Source of the DNA: Phycisphaerales bacterium
GTDB lineage: Bacteria > Planctomycetota > Phycisphaerae > Phycisphaerales > UBA1924
Assembly: GCA_029260515.1 (NCBI GenBank)
Contig: JAJDDC010000070.1
Coordinates: 124,001 to 188,000 of the forward strand
Length of the DNA: 64,000 nucleotides
Reading direction: 5' to 3'
The notes below the pieces were generated by a model. It saw only the letters and a list, made by a program, of their open reading frames with translations, was not told the origin of the DNA and made no database searches. The position numbers and the translations under genes were made by a program. Below are positions 50,719-62,685 of this stretch, in pieces. Every line of letters begins with the position of its first letter. Position 1 is the stretch's first letter.

Positions 50719-51957
50719 TCAGCCCCCGCCCGCGCTGCCCACAAGCTGCGCGTTGGTCGGCATCCGCTCCAGCGCCGCGAGCAGCTGCTCGATCTGCTGC
50801 GGGGGCGGCATGTTCATCAGGCGCCGGCGCAGGGCCGTCACCGTCTTGAACGTCTGATCGTCCAGCAGCAGGTGCTCCTTGCGGGTGCCGCTGGCCGCGA
50901 GGTTGATCGCCGGGAACAGGCGCCGCTCCGCGATCTTGCGGTCGAGGATCAGCTCCATGTTGCCCGTGCCCTTGAACTCCTCGAAGATCACCTGATCGCC
51001 CTGCGACCCGGTGTCCACCAGGCACGAGGCGAGGATCGTGAGGCTGCCGGCCTCCTCGGTGTTGCGGGCGGCGCCGAAGATCTGCTTGGGGATCTCCAGG
51101 GCCCGCGAGTCGATCCCGCCCGTCATCGTCCGCCCGGAGCTGGCGTGCTTGTTGGACCGGTTGAACGCCCGCCCGACGCGCGTCAGCGAGTCGAGCATCA
51201 CGACCACGTGCTTGCCCGACTCGACCATCCGCTTGCACCGCTCGAGCGTCAGCGTCGCGATCTGGATGTGCCGCTCGATGTCGTGGTCGTTGCTCGACGC
51301 GACCACCTGCACCTGATCGGGGTCCCAGGGCTTGTCCCAGTCGCCGTTGTCGGTCGGGCGGCGGACGAACGCCCGCTTGAAGTCCGTCACCTCCTCGGGC
51401 CGCTCGTCCACCAGCAGCAGGATGACGTGCAGGTCCGGGTGGTTGATGAGCAGCGAGCGGGTGATGTCCTTGAGCAGCGTCGTCTTGCCCGCCTTTGGCG
51501 GCGAGACGATCAGCCCGCGCTGGCCCCGCCCGATCGGGCAAAAGAGATCGATCAGCCGGCACGAGGGCGGGCAGCCCTCGTACTCGAGCGTGAGCATCGG
51601 CTGGGGGTCGATGCTCGTCAGGTCCTCGAAGCTCTTGGAGTGCTCCGCGAACGCCTCGGGCGTCATGCCCTCGATCTCGATGAACCGCTCGACCACGGGC
51701 CGCGGCTTGCGCGGCGCGTTGTTCCCGCCCCCGCCCGCCCCACCCCTGCCCTTGCGCCGCCGACGCTTGGAGAGCCGCTCGACGACCTCGACCGTGACCT
51801 CGAGCCCGTTGCGCAGCGGCAACTCGTCACCGAACGCCACCGGGACGAACGGGTCGTCTGCGCTCTGGAGCACCGTCGAATGATCGCTGAGCCGACGCAC
51901 GCGACCTTCGGAGCGCTCCGGCCATTCAAGGATGCCGGTCAGCGTCTTGAGAGACAT
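50719..51957 (-). CDS. rho: Transcription termination factor Rho
   Basis: A 412-residue Rho, a hexameric RNA helicase that ends transcription. The N-terminal RNA-binding region (about 1-125) is atypical: it carries an insert (residues 64-87) of basic and Gly-rich sequence, [20 protein letters not shown]. The ATPase core has Walker A PPKAGKTT (153-160), [28 protein letters not shown] and the Q/R-loop regions [14 protein letters not shown] and [17 protein letters not shown]. The reading frame stays open far upstream of 51957 but loses all Rho character there. A TTGACA promoter lies about 100-130 bp upstream. NusG is in the same window. Confidence 0.95.
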   Translation of the reverse strand: MSLKTLTGILEWPERSEGRVRRLSDHSTVLQSADDPFVPVAFGDELPLRNGLEVTVEVVERLSKRRRRKGRGGAGGGGNNAPRKPRPVVERFIEIEGMTPEAFAEHSKSFEDLTSIDPQPMLTLEYEGCPPSCRLIDLFCPIGRGQRGLIVSPPKAGKTTLLKDITRSLLINHPDLHVILLLVDERPEEVTDFKRAFVRRPTDNGDWDKPWDPDQVQVVASSNDHDIERHIQIATLTLERCKRMVESGKHVVVMLDSLTRVGRAFNRSNKHASSGRTMTGGIDSRALEIPKQIFGAARNTEEAGSLTILASCLVDTGSQGDQVIFEEFKGTGNMELILDRKIAERRLFPAINLAASGTRKEHLLLDDQTFKTVTALRRRLMNMPPPQQIEQLLAALERMPTNAQLVGSAGGG

Positions 51958-52057
51958 GCCTGGTTGCCGTCTGCCTTTGCGGCGGCGCCGGGCGGTCAGC
52001 CGCCCCGCACCCCGTTCCCCGGGCCCGCCCCGACTCGGGGCGCCCTGGAGTCCCCCA

Positions 52058-52086
52058 ATCACACCCGCCCCGGCACGCCGTGTCAA
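52058..52086 (-). promoter_or_regulatory. Probable rho promoter
   Basis: On the minus strand a perfect TTGACA (52086-52081), a 17-bp spacer and TGTGAT (52063-52058). Transcription would start near 52051 and give a leader of about 94 bases before the rho ATG. Confidence 0.65.
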
Positions 52087-52200
52087 GGCGGCCACAGAAT
52101 CCGTGCCCCGCCCCCCGCCCGACCGACGCCGCGCAGCCCGTACCATCTGGCTCCGACGAGGGGGCGCGCCAGCGCGCACAACCCCCGATAACACACGCTC

Positions 52201-53967
<1,767 letters not shown>

Positions 53968-54251
53968 ACAGCCCCGCGACGGGACAGAAGAACAACCGCG
54001 GCCCGCCAGGCCGCCGACGAAAACCGGACCCCCGCTCCCGGACGCGCCCGACCACGTGTCGAGGCCCCGGGACCACGCGGGGGGTCCGACCGGCGAGATC
54101 CGACGGGCCGCACGATGCGAGCGAACGCGCGTGCGCGCCACCCAGAGCAACCCGAACGAGCATCCCCCGGGGCCAGATCCCTCGGGCATGCTGTCGCGAT
54201 GCTCGGCCGCCGCCCGTCCGCCCGCGTCCTCACCCTGCTAGGACGCAACAC

Positions 54252-56978
54252 GTGAACAACGACCCCGTCGCCGAGGCGACCCCCGACACCGAGCCCGACA
54301 ACACGATCATCGACGCCCCGACCCGCGACGCCCCGCCGGACACACCGACGGACGCCGCGCCCGAGGCCGACGCGCCGACCGAGGAGGCGCCCGCCAAGAA
54401 GAAGCGCTCCCGCAAACGCCGCAGCTCGAAGAAGGCCGCGTCCAAGGGCGCCGACGAGGGCGCCGAGGACAACGCCGCGGACAACGCCGCGGACAACGCG
54501 GAGCCCAAGACCGACTCCGACGAGGCGTCGGGCGACGAGGCGCCCAAGCCGAAGCGCAAGCGTTCGAGCCGCAAGACCTCCAAGGCGTCGGGCAAGACGC
54601 CGGGCACGCCCACCGACAAGAAGCCGGCCGCGAGGCCCGCCGACACCAAGACAACGGGCGCCTCCGAGGGCGCCCGGATGCTCATCAACTACAACCCCGG
54701 CGGCGACTGCCGCCTCGCCATCGTCGAGAACGGGCGCCTCGAGGAGTTCTTCTCCGAGCCCACCACCCAGGTCTCACGCGTCAACAACATCTACGTCGGA
54801 CGCGTCACGAACGTCGAGCCCGCCATCCAGGCCGCGTTCGTGGACTTCGGCGTCGAGGACAACGGCTTCCTCCACGTCTCCGACCTCCACCCCCGCTATT
54901 TCCCCGGCGAGGACGAGGACACCACCGAACGCGTCGGCAAAAAAATCCCCCGACGCTCGCGCCCGCCCATCCAGGAATGCCTGAAGCGCGGCCAGGAGGT
55001 CGTCGTCCAGGTCCTCAAGGAGGGCGTCGGCACCAAGGGCCCCACGCTCACGTCGTACCTCTCCATCCCCGGGCGCTACATCGTCATGATGCCCGACATG
55101 GACCGCGTCGGCGTCTCCCGCAAGGAGGAGGACGACGAGAAGCGCCGCGAGGCGCGCGAGGTCCTCTCCTCGCTCGAGCTGCCCGAGGGCTTCGGCTTCA
55201 TCCTCCGCACCGCCGGCATGGGGCGCACCAAGACCGAGCTCAAGCGCGACCTCGCGTACCTGCACCGCCTCTGGAAGGACATGGAACGCCGACGCGCCGG
55301 GGGCAAGAAGCCACGGCTCCTGTACTCCGAGTCCGACCTGCTCGTCCGCTCCATCCGCGACCTGCTCACCTCCGACGTCAACCAGGTCGTCATCGACAAC
55401 GAGTCGGCGCTCCACCGCGCCGCGGGCTTCCTCAAGATCGTCGCCCCGCGCACGCAGGCCCGCCTCGTCCAGTACACGGGCAAGGCGCCCATCTTCCACG
55501 CGTTCGGCATCGAGGACCAGATCCAGACCATCCACGCCCGCGAGGTCCCCCTGCCCTCCGGCGGGCGTCTGGTGATCGACGAGACCGAGGCGCTGGTCGC
55601 CATCGACGTCAACTCGGGCAAGTCACGCTCTGCGCGCGACGCCGAGACCAACGCCTACCGCACCAACCTCGAGGCGGGCGACGAGATCTGCCGCCAGCTC
55701 CGCCTGCGGGACCTGGGCGGGCTCGTCGTCTGCGACCTGATCGACATGCGCTTCGCCTCGCACCGCAAGGAGATCGAGAACCTCTTCAAGGACCGCTTCA
55801 AGAAGGACCGCGCCCGCACCACGGTCCTGCCCATCTCCCAGTTCGGCATCCTCGAACTCACACGCCAGCGCATGCGCGGCTCCCAGGAATCGCTCCACTT
55901 CGCGACCTGCACCACCTGCCGGGGTCGCGGCCTGCTCCGACGTCCCGAGTCCGTCGCCGCCACCGCCCTCCGCGAGCTCTCGGCCCTGCTCGACCGCGAC
56001 AAGATCGCCAAGGTCGAGCTGGTCGTCTCGCCCCGCGTCGCGGGCGCGCTGCTCAGCCACTCGCGCGCGACCATGACCCGCCTCGAGCTGATGTCGGGCA
56101 AGCACATGGACGTCCGCGTCTCCGAGACGCTCCCGCCCGACCGCTTCGCGCTGTACGCCTACGACGCCTCGGGCGCGGACGTGGACATCGAGAAGCTGCC
56201 CAGGCTCAAGGGCAAGCCCGAGACCGTCGAGTGGGGCAGCGCCGCCGACGCCGCCGAGGACGAGGCGTCCTGGGCCGTGGACATGAAGGAGGAGGCCGCC
56301 GAGGCCGCCTCCGTCGCCGCCACCGCCGAACTGGCCCTCGCCCGCGCCGAGGCCGACGGCGTCGAGTTCGAGCTCTTCGACGACGACGACGACTCACGCC
56401 CCGACCAGCCCAAGAAGAAGCGCCGCAGACGCCGACGCCGTCGCGGCGGGGGCGGGGGCGCCTCCTCAGAAAATCAGCCCAACGACAACGCCGGCGAGGG
56501 CTCGGACGAAACGCCGGCCCCCGAATCCGCCGCCACCGACGCGTCGTCCGGCCCGGGCGACGCGGGCGACTCCGACGACGCCGCCCCCAAGAAGAAGCGC
56601 CGCCGACGCCGACGCGGACGGCGCAACAAGTCCCCGGGCGACTCGCCCGACACCGCCGAAGGCTCGGACACCCCCGACAACGCCGGGCACGACCAGGCCC
56701 ACGCGCCCGACGGCGACGACGACGCCAGCGAGCAGCCCACGTCCGACGACGCGCAGACCGACGCCCCGCCCAAGAAAAAGCGCCGTCGCCGGCGGGGTGG
56801 CTCACGCTCCAAGGACACCGCCGCCCCCGAGGCCGGCGCCTCCCCCGCGCCGACGCCCCCCGCCCCGCCGCCACCCGCCGCGGCCGAGCCCAAGCCCAAG
56901 GCGCCCCGCGCCCTGTACTCCCGCGGCCGCCGCAAGCTCTCACCCTCCGAACTCGGGAACCTCTCCAAGGACGACTGA
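54252..56978 (+). CDS. rng: Ribonuclease E/G-family endoribonuclease
   Basis: A 908-residue RNase E/G that cuts single-stranded RNA and starts mRNA decay and rRNA processing. The first 140 residues are an Asp/Glu/Lys/Arg-rich disordered extension. The catalytic part has the S1/RNA-binding stretch (NNIYVGRVTNVEPAIQAAFV, VQVLKEGVGTKGPTLTSYLS), the magnesium site in LVAIDVNSGKS and VVCDLIDMRF, and the zinc-link region CTTCRGRGLL. The C-terminal 210 residues alternate KKKRRRRRR blocks with acidic runs, like the scaffold of RNase E. It starts with GTG after AGGA. A 284-bp leader precedes it. Whether to call it RNase E or G cannot be settled from sequence alone. Confidence 0.92.
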   Translation: MNNDPVAEATPDTEPDNTIIDAPTRDAPPDTPTDAAPEADAPTEEAPAKKKRSRKRRSSKKAASKGADEGAEDNAADNAADNAEPKTDSDEASGDEAPKPKRKRSSRKTSKASGKTPGTPTDKKPAARPADTKTTGASEGARMLINYNPGGDCRLAIVENGRLEEFFSEPTTQVSRVNNIYVGRVTNVEPAIQAAFVDFGVEDNGFLHVSDLHPRYFPGEDEDTTERVGKKIPRRSRPPIQECLKRGQEVVVQVLKEGVGTKGPTLTSYLSIPGRYIVMMPDMDRVGVSRKEEDDEKRREAREVLSSLELPEGFGFILRTAGMGRTKTELKRDLAYLHRLWKDMERRRAGGKKPRLLYSESDLLVRSIRDLLTSDVNQVVIDNESALHRAAGFLKIVAPRTQARLVQYTGKAPIFHAFGIEDQIQTIHAREVPLPSGGRLVIDETEALVAIDVNSGKSRSARDAETNAYRTNLEAGDEICRQLRLRDLGGLVVCDLIDMRFASHRKEIENLFKDRFKKDRARTTVLPISQFGILELTRQRMRGSQESLHFATCTTCRGRGLLRRPESVAATALRELSALLDRDKIAKVELVVSPRVAGALLSHSRATMTRLELMSGKHMDVRVSETLPPDRFALYAYDASGADVDIEKLPRLKGKPETVEWGSAADAAEDEASWAVDMKEEAAEAASVAATAELALARAEADGVEFELFDDDDDSRPDQPKKKRRRRRRRRGGGGGASSENQPNDNAGEGSDETPAPESAATDASSGPGDAGDSDDAAPKKKRRRRRRGRRNKSPGDSPDTAEGSDTPDNAGHDQAHAPDGDDDASEQPTSDDAQTDAPPKKKRRRRRGGSRSKDTAAPEAGASPAPTPPAPPPPAAAEPKPKAPRALYSRGRRKLSPSELGNLSKDD

Positions 56979-57035
56979 ACCGGTGGGACACGCGTCCCGC
57001 CTGTCGTACTCGAGGCCGCACGACGAGACCCAAGG

Positions 57036-58259
57036 ATGCCCGAGCGCCAGACCAGACGCCTGATCATCCTGGGCTCCACCGGCTCCATCGGCGCCCAGAC
57101 ACTCGACGTCGTTGACCACCTCAACGACCTGCACGCGCGCGCCCTGTGGCCCGTCCGCTACGAGGTCCTTGCCCTCGCCGCCGGCAAGAACGCCGACGCC
57201 CTCGCGAAGCAAGCCGCACGCCACAACGTCACCAACCTCTCTCTCGCCGACGAAGCGGTCGAATCAGGCCTGAAGTGCGCCCGCGGCCCCGGCGCCGCCG
57301 AGTCGCTCCTCCGGGGCCTCGACCTCGACCCGGCAACAGACCTGGTCGTCTCCGCGATCGTCGGCATCGCGGGCCTCGCCCCCACACTCGCCGCCCTCGA
57401 ACGCGGCATCGACGTGGCGCTCGCGAACAAAGAACCCCTCGTCGCCGCCGGCGAGCTGGTCACACGCGTCGCGCGCGCGAACAACGCCGCCCTCCTTCCC
57501 ATCGACTCCGAGCACTCGGCGATCTGGCAGTGCCTCGTCGGCGCCCGGCCGGACCACGAACTCGTCCCGCCGCTGCGTTCCCCGCCCCCGGGCGTGAGGC
57601 GACTCATCCTCACCGCCTCCGGCGGCCCCTTCCGCGACTGGCCCGCCGCCCGCATCGCCAACGCGACACGCGAGCAGGCGCTCGCCCACCCCACCTGGGA
57701 CATGGGCCCCAAGATCACCATCGACTGCGCCAGCCTCACCAACAAGGCCCTCGAACTCATCGAGGCCCACTGGCTCTTCGCGATGCCCGCGGCTCAGCTC
57801 GACGTGCTCGTCCACCCCCAGTCCATCGTCCACTCCATGGTCGAGATGGACGACGCCTCGACACTCGCCCAGCTGGGCACGACCGACATGGGCGCCCCGA
57901 TCCAGCTCGCGCTCACGCACCCGCACCGCGCCCCCGCCGCCGTCCCACGTCTCGACCTGGCCTCTCTCGCGCGCCTCGATTTCGAGGCCCCCGACCCCGA
58001 ACGCTTCCCCGCCCTCGCGTGCGCCAAGCGCGTCATCGAGCGCGGCGGGACCAGCGGCGCGATCTTCAACGCCGCCAACGAGGCCGCGGTCGATGCCTTC
58101 CTCGCCGACGGCTCGACACTCCCGTTCGGCGCGATCGCCGAACTGACCATCGCGGCCCTCGACGCGATCGAGCCCCGCGCACTCCGCACGATCGCAGACG
58201 CCCTGCACGCCGACGCCGAGGCCCGCGAGTACGTCTCGCGCCGCCTCGTGGAGGCGTGA
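57036..58259 (+). CDS. dxr: 1-deoxy-D-xylulose-5-phosphate reductoisomerase
   Basis: A 407-residue DXR, which converts 1-deoxy-D-xylulose 5-phosphate to 2-C-methyl-D-erythritol 4-phosphate, the second step of the MEP isoprenoid pathway. NADPH site: ILGSTGSIGAQTLDVVDH. Substrate and metal motifs: ANKEPLVAAGELV, PIDSEHSAIWQCL, LTASGGPFRDW, HPTWDMGPKITIDCASLTNK and VHPQSIVHSMVEM. Length is normal for the family. It is followed by an OGT-like gene only two bases after its stop. Isoprenoid precursors made here would also feed the UbiA-family enzyme. Confidence 0.95.
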   Translation: MPERQTRRLIILGSTGSIGAQTLDVVDHLNDLHARALWPVRYEVLALAAGKNADALAKQAARHNVTNLSLADEAVESGLKCARGPGAAESLLRGLDLDPATDLVVSAIVGIAGLAPTLAALERGIDVALANKEPLVAAGELVTRVARANNAALLPIDSEHSAIWQCLVGARPDHELVPPLRSPPPGVRRLILTASGGPFRDWPAARIANATREQALAHPTWDMGPKITIDCASLTNKALELIEAHWLFAMPAAQLDVLVHPQSIVHSMVEMDDASTLAQLGTTDMGAPIQLALTHPHRAPAAVPRLDLASLARLDFEAPDPERFPALACAKRVIERGGTSGAIFNAANEAAVDAFLADGSTLPFGAIAELTIAALDAIEPRALRTIADALHADAEAREYVSRRLVEA

Positions 58260-58261
58260 GG

Positions 58262-60037
58262 ATGGCCCGCCGCCCGTCCCGGGGCGCCCAGTCACAGAAC
58301 CAGGCCGCCGAACGCATCGCCGCGCTCGGCAAAGATAACCGCCACGCCGAGGCGATCGCCCAGGCCAGGCGGGCGCTCACCAAGTCCCCCGCGGACCCGG
58401 CGCTCAACCACCTGCTTGCCCAGTCGCTACTCGCGACGGGCGAGCACGAGCAGGCCCTCTTCGCCGCCGAGCGCGCGGGCGACGACCCGCGCGCGCACGC
58501 GCTCGCCTCGCGCGCCCTCCGCGCGTTGCGGCGCCACGACGAGGCGGTCGCGCGCGCACAGCGCGCGGTCGATCTCGCGCCCGACTCCGCCGACGCGCTC
58601 GCGGCCCTCGCCCCGTGCTTGGCCGCCGCCGGGCGCCCCGAGGCCGCCCTCGACGCCTGCCGCGCCGCCGCCGCGATCGAGCCCCAGAACCAGGCCCACA
58701 CGCTCGCGCTCGTCGGCGTCCTCCTCCAGACCGCCCGCCCGCGCGAGGCCTCGGACCTGATCGCCCGCGTCGCCGCATCGCGCCCCAACGACCCGGCCGC
58801 CCTCGCCGCCCGCGCCTCGATCCTCAACTACGACGACCGGGCGACCGCCCGCGAGGTCACCGACGCGCACGCCGCCTTCGGCCGCGCCCTCGAACGCGCC
58901 ACCCCCGACCTGGGCGCCGCGCCCTCCAACCCCGACCCCGACCGCCCGCTGCGCGTCGCCTTCGTGGCCCGCGAGCTGCACCGCCACTCCATCGCCTACT
59001 TCCTCGAGCCCCTCCTGCTCGCCCTGCGCGACCACCCGATCGAGACGACCTGCTACTCGCTGGGCCCGATCCGCGACGACTTCACCGACCGCCTCCGCGC
59101 CGCGTCCGACCACTGGCGCGACCTGTCTACGACCGACGGCAAGGGCAAGCTCGACGCGATCATCCGCGACGCGCCCGACGTCCTGGTCGAGCTGATGGGC
59201 CTGGGCGTCGGCGCCCGCCTCTCGCTGCTCGCCGCCCGACCCGCGCCCGTGATCGCGACCTATCTCTCGTACCCGAGCACGCTGGGCCTCGCACGCATCG
59301 ACGCCCGGATCGTGGACGAGATCACCGACCCGCCCGGCGCCGACAACCTGGCGACCGAGCCGCTCGTGCGCCTGCCCCGCTGCTTCCTGTGCTACCAGCC
59401 CGACGATCGCGCGCCCGATTTGCACCCGCGACCCCACGACGAGGCGTTCACCTTCGTCTCGTTCAACACCATCCAGAAGGTCAACCCGACAACGCTCGAC
59501 CTCTGGTGCGCCGCGATGCACGCCGCCCCCGGCTCGCGTCTGCTGCTCAAACACCGGGGCGCGGGCGAGCCAGCGTCGCGCGCGCACATCGAGGGCGAGC
59601 TCCTCGCCCGCGGCATCGAATCCAGCCGGGTCGAACTCGTCGGGCACATCCGCCCCGTGGACGAGCACCTGGCCCAGTACCACCGGGCGGATCTGGCCCT
59701 CGACACATTCCCCTACCACGGCACGACCACCACGTGCGAGGCCGCCTGGATGGGCGTCCCCACGCTCACACTTGTCGGCGATCGGCACGCGGCCCGTGTG
59801 GGAGCCTCGATCAACACCGCCCTGGGATTGGACGACCTGATCACCGCGACACCCGATGCGTTCTCGCAGCGGGCCGCCGCCCTTGCTTCGGACGCGGTCG
59901 GCGTGCGCACGCGGCGCCTCGAACTCCGCGAGCGGATGCGTGCCTCGTCCCTGATGGACCCCGCCGACCACGCCGCGGCCTTCGCGGGCGCGATCCGCGA
60001 CGTCTGGCGGCGCGTCTGCGCCGGGGCGAGCCCGTGA
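58262..60037 (+). CDS. SPINDLY/OGT-family TPR glycosyltransferase, copy 1
   Basis: A 591-residue TPR plus GT41 protein (SPINDLY/OGT family), which adds O-GlcNAc or a related sugar to proteins. The first 190 residues hold TPR-like helices (HAEAIAQARRALTKSPADPA). The catalytic half has RVAFVARELHRHSIAYFLEP (the conserved His), VLVELMGLGVGARLSLLA, TYLSYPSTLGLARIDARIVD, FNTIQKVNPTTLDLWC (the conserved Lys) and LDTFPYHGTTTTCEAAWMGV. The GH of the GHTxxxR motif is replaced by GLGVGAR, so it may be altered in activity. It starts two bases after dxr and overlaps the next copy by 4 bp. Confidence 0.9.
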   Translation: MARRPSRGAQSQNQAAERIAALGKDNRHAEAIAQARRALTKSPADPALNHLLAQSLLATGEHEQALFAAERAGDDPRAHALASRALRALRRHDEAVARAQRAVDLAPDSADALAALAPCLAAAGRPEAALDACRAAAAIEPQNQAHTLALVGVLLQTARPREASDLIARVAASRPNDPAALAARASILNYDDRATAREVTDAHAAFGRALERATPDLGAAPSNPDPDRPLRVAFVARELHRHSIAYFLEPLLLALRDHPIETTCYSLGPIRDDFTDRLRAASDHWRDLSTTDGKGKLDAIIRDAPDVLVELMGLGVGARLSLLAARPAPVIATYLSYPSTLGLARIDARIVDEITDPPGADNLATEPLVRLPRCFLCYQPDDRAPDLHPRPHDEAFTFVSFNTIQKVNPTTLDLWCAAMHAAPGSRLLLKHRGAGEPASRAHIEGELLARGIESSRVELVGHIRPVDEHLAQYHRADLALDTFPYHGTTTTCEAAWMGVPTLTLVGDRHAARVGASINTALGLDDLITATPDAFSQRAAALASDAVGVRTRRLELRERMRASSLMDPADHAAAFAGAIRDVWRRVCAGASP

Positions 60038-61857
60038 CGCCGCCCCGGTACGATCCCCCCGTGAGCGCCCACCAGGGACCCAACCCGAGGCTCCAGCAGG
60101 TCGTCGAGCTCCAGCGTGCCGGCAAGCTCGACCAGGCGCTGGCGCTGGTCCGCCGCCACCTGGCCAAGTCGCCCAACGACCCGGACGCCAACCGCATGGG
60201 CGCGCTGCTGTGCGCACAGACGCACCAGCTCGACCAGGGCCTGTACTTCGCCCAGCGGGCGGTGAAGGGGGCGCCGGACCGGGCCGAGGCCCACGCGACG
60301 CTGGGCAAGATCCTGCATTTCAAGGGCGAGCACGCGGAGGCCCTGGAGTGCTTCGAGCGGGCTATCGCCCTGGACCCCGCGCACGCCGACGCGCACATGT
60401 CGCTGGGCGCCTGCCTGCAGAACACGGGACGCCTGGACGAGGCGATCGCCGCGGCCATACGGGCCGTCGAGCTCCGCCCGGACCACGCCGAATCGCGCGT
60501 CAACCTCGCGCTGCTGCACCTGGACCGGGGCGAGGCCTGCGAAGGCGCCGACGCGCTCCGCGAGGCGACACGAATCGACCCGAGCGGTGTCATCGCCTGG
60601 GACGCGCTTGCGATGACACTCAACTACGACCACAGGGCAACGCCCGAGCAGGTTTTCGGCGCGCACAAACGTTACGGCGAGCTGGTCGAACGCTCGGTCC
60701 GTCCGCACACGATCCATTCGAACACCCCCGACCCCGACAAGCGCCTCCGCGTCGGGTATGTCTCGCGCGACATGCGCCACCACTCGGTCGCGTATTTCTT
60801 CCAGACCGTCCTCGGGGCACACGACCGTGAACGCGTCGAGGCGTGCTGCTACTCGACGACGATGGCGCCCGACGACATGACCGACCGCCTGCGCGCGCGC
60901 TCCGACCTGTGGCGCGACGCGTCGAGCCTCGACGACGTCGCCCTGGCCGAGCTGATCCGCAAGGACGGCGTGGACGTCCTGGTCGAGCTCTCCGGGCATT
61001 TCTCCGGGCACCGACTGGGCATGATGGCACTCAGGCCCGCGCCCGTGCAGGGGACGTACCTCGGATACCCCAACACGACCGGCCTGACACGCATCGACGC
61101 GCGGTTCGTTGACGAGCACACGGACCCCGCCCCGGGCGCCGACCGCATGGCGACCGAGCCGCTCGTCCGCCTGCCCGGGTGCTTCCTGAGCTACGCCCCC
61201 CCGCCCGGGGCGCCCGCGATCGACGAGGCGGCGAGCCCCCTGCCCATGCGGGCCGCCGGGCACGTCACGCTCGGCTCGTTCAACGACCTCAAGAAGCTTT
61301 CGCCGCCCACGATGGATATGTGGGCGAGGATCATGGGCGAGTTACCAGACGCGCATCTGGTGCTCAAGAACCGTGGTTTCGAGACTCCGGCGCTGCGCGA
61401 GCGGGTGCTGTCGATGCTCGCCGACCGGGGTGTGGGCGCCGACCGCGTCGATGTCATCCCGCGCGTGCCTTCGATCGCCGCCCACCTGGCGGTGTACGAC
61501 CGGATTGATCTGGCCCTGGACACGTTCCCCTACCACGGCACCACAACGACGTGCGAGGCCGCCTGGATGGGCGTGCCCACGCTCACGCTCGCGGGCGCGA
61601 TGCACACGGGACGCGTGGGCGTGAGCCTGAACACCGCCCTCGGGCTCGACGCTTTCACCGCGGGCTCGCCCGACGAGTACGTCTCCAAGGGCGTCGCGAT
61701 GGCGGCGGACCCCGATACCCTGGGCGTGGTCCGCGCGGACCTGCGCACGCGCATGGGCGCCTCGCGCCTGTGCGACGCCCCCGCGTTCGCCCGCGGGCTC
61801 GAGGACGCCTACACCACCCTGTGGCGAGCGTGGTGCGCCCGCCAGACGCACACGTAG
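60034..61857 (+). CDS. SPINDLY/OGT-family TPR glycosyltransferase, copy 2
   Basis: A 607-residue tandem paralogue of the previous gene. It starts with GTG in the overlapping stop (GTGA), or with a GTG nine codons later (60061). TPR repeats are clearer here (ALECFERAIALDPAHADAHM, SLGACLQNTGRLDEAIAAAI). The catalytic part has RVGYVSRDMRHHSVAYFFQT, VLVELSGHFSGHRLGMMALR, GYPNTTGLTRIDARFVDEHT, GSFNDLKKLSPPTMDMW and LDTFPYHGTTTTCEAAWMGV. The GHFSGHR motif is nearer to canonical than in copy 1. The pair may modify different proteins. Confidence 0.92.
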   Translation: MTPPRYDPPVSAHQGPNPRLQQVVELQRAGKLDQALALVRRHLAKSPNDPDANRMGALLCAQTHQLDQGLYFAQRAVKGAPDRAEAHATLGKILHFKGEHAEALECFERAIALDPAHADAHMSLGACLQNTGRLDEAIAAAIRAVELRPDHAESRVNLALLHLDRGEACEGADALREATRIDPSGVIAWDALAMTLNYDHRATPEQVFGAHKRYGELVERSVRPHTIHSNTPDPDKRLRVGYVSRDMRHHSVAYFFQTVLGAHDRERVEACCYSTTMAPDDMTDRLRARSDLWRDASSLDDVALAELIRKDGVDVLVELSGHFSGHRLGMMALRPAPVQGTYLGYPNTTGLTRIDARFVDEHTDPAPGADRMATEPLVRLPGCFLSYAPPPGAPAIDEAASPLPMRAAGHVTLGSFNDLKKLSPPTMDMWARIMGELPDAHLVLKNRGFETPALRERVLSMLADRGVGADRVDVIPRVPSIAAHLAVYDRIDLALDTFPYHGTTTTCEAAWMGVPTLTLAGAMHTGRVGVSLNTALGLDAFTAGSPDEYVSKGVAMAADPDTLGVVRADLRTRMGASRLCDAPAFARGLEDAYTTLWRAWCARQTHT

Positions 61858-61870
61858 CCCCGGAGCGCCC

Positions 61871-62668
61871 ATGCCCATCGCCTGGCTCGCCTCGTACCCC
61901 AAGAGCGGCAACACCTGGGTCCGCTTCATCCTCTACCACTGCCTCTTCGGCGAGCCCCCGGAATCCATCGATATCAACCGCCGCATCCCCGACATCCACC
62001 GCCCGGTCCCGGGCGACGCCCTGCAGACCGGCGGCCCGCACGATTCACTATTCGTCAAGACGCACTACGAACTGACCGCGAGCCACCCCGAGCTGACCAG
62101 GACCGATCGGGCCCTGCACATCATCCGCGATCCGCGGGACGTGCTGCTCAGCGCGCTCAACTACAGGCGCCTCAACGGGGTGACGCCGGAGCAGCTGCCC
62201 GACCGCGCGTACGCCGAGCAGTTCATCCGCGCCGGTGGCGACGCGACCTGGCTCAAGCAGAAGATGGGCACGTGGGCGAGCCACGCGGCGTCGTGGGCGG
62301 GCGCCGACGCGTTCGACGTCATGACGATCCGCTACGAGGACCTCAAACGCGACGCCCACGAGACGATGCGCCCAGTGATCGAGTTCCTGGGGCTCGACGT
62401 GGGCGACGACGCGCTGGGCAGGGCCGTCGAGGCGACCGCGTTCGACCGCCTACGCGCCATCGAGATCCGCGAGAAGACGGGCACGAAGAAAAAAGACGGG
62501 CTGTTCATGGGTGACACACGCACCACCCGCAAGGGCGTGTTCTTTATGAACAAGGGACGCTCGGGCCAGTCGCTCGACGAGGCGATCGGCCCCGGGCTCG
62601 ACGCGATGCTCGCCGAGGGCTGGGGCGAGGCGCTGGCGCGTTACGGCTACCATCGTCCCCCCGCCTGA
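61871..62668 (+). CDS. Sulfotransferase
   Basis: A 265-residue sulfotransferase that moves sulfate from PAPS to a hydroxyl or amine. The PAPS 5'-phosphosulfate loop is ASYPKSGNTWVRF (residues 8-20), and the 3'-phosphate-binding stretch is IIRDPRDVLLSALNYRR (near 90-106). The C-terminal part has TIRYEDLKRDA, FLGLDV and FFMNKGRSGQSLDEA. No signal peptide, so it works in the cytoplasm. It lies 14 bp after the second OGT-like gene and before a second sulfotransferase, suggesting a glycan or protein modification cluster. Confidence 0.92.
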   Translation: MPIAWLASYPKSGNTWVRFILYHCLFGEPPESIDINRRIPDIHRPVPGDALQTGGPHDSLFVKTHYELTASHPELTRTDRALHIIRDPRDVLLSALNYRRLNGVTPEQLPDRAYAEQFIRAGGDATWLKQKMGTWASHAASWAGADAFDVMTIRYEDLKRDAHETMRPVIEFLGLDVGDDALGRAVEATAFDRLRAIEIREKTGTKKKDGLFMGDTRTTRKGVFFMNKGRSGQSLDEAIGPGLDAMLAEGWGEALARYGYHRPPA

Positions 62669-62685
62669 CACCGCGAGCACGCCCG

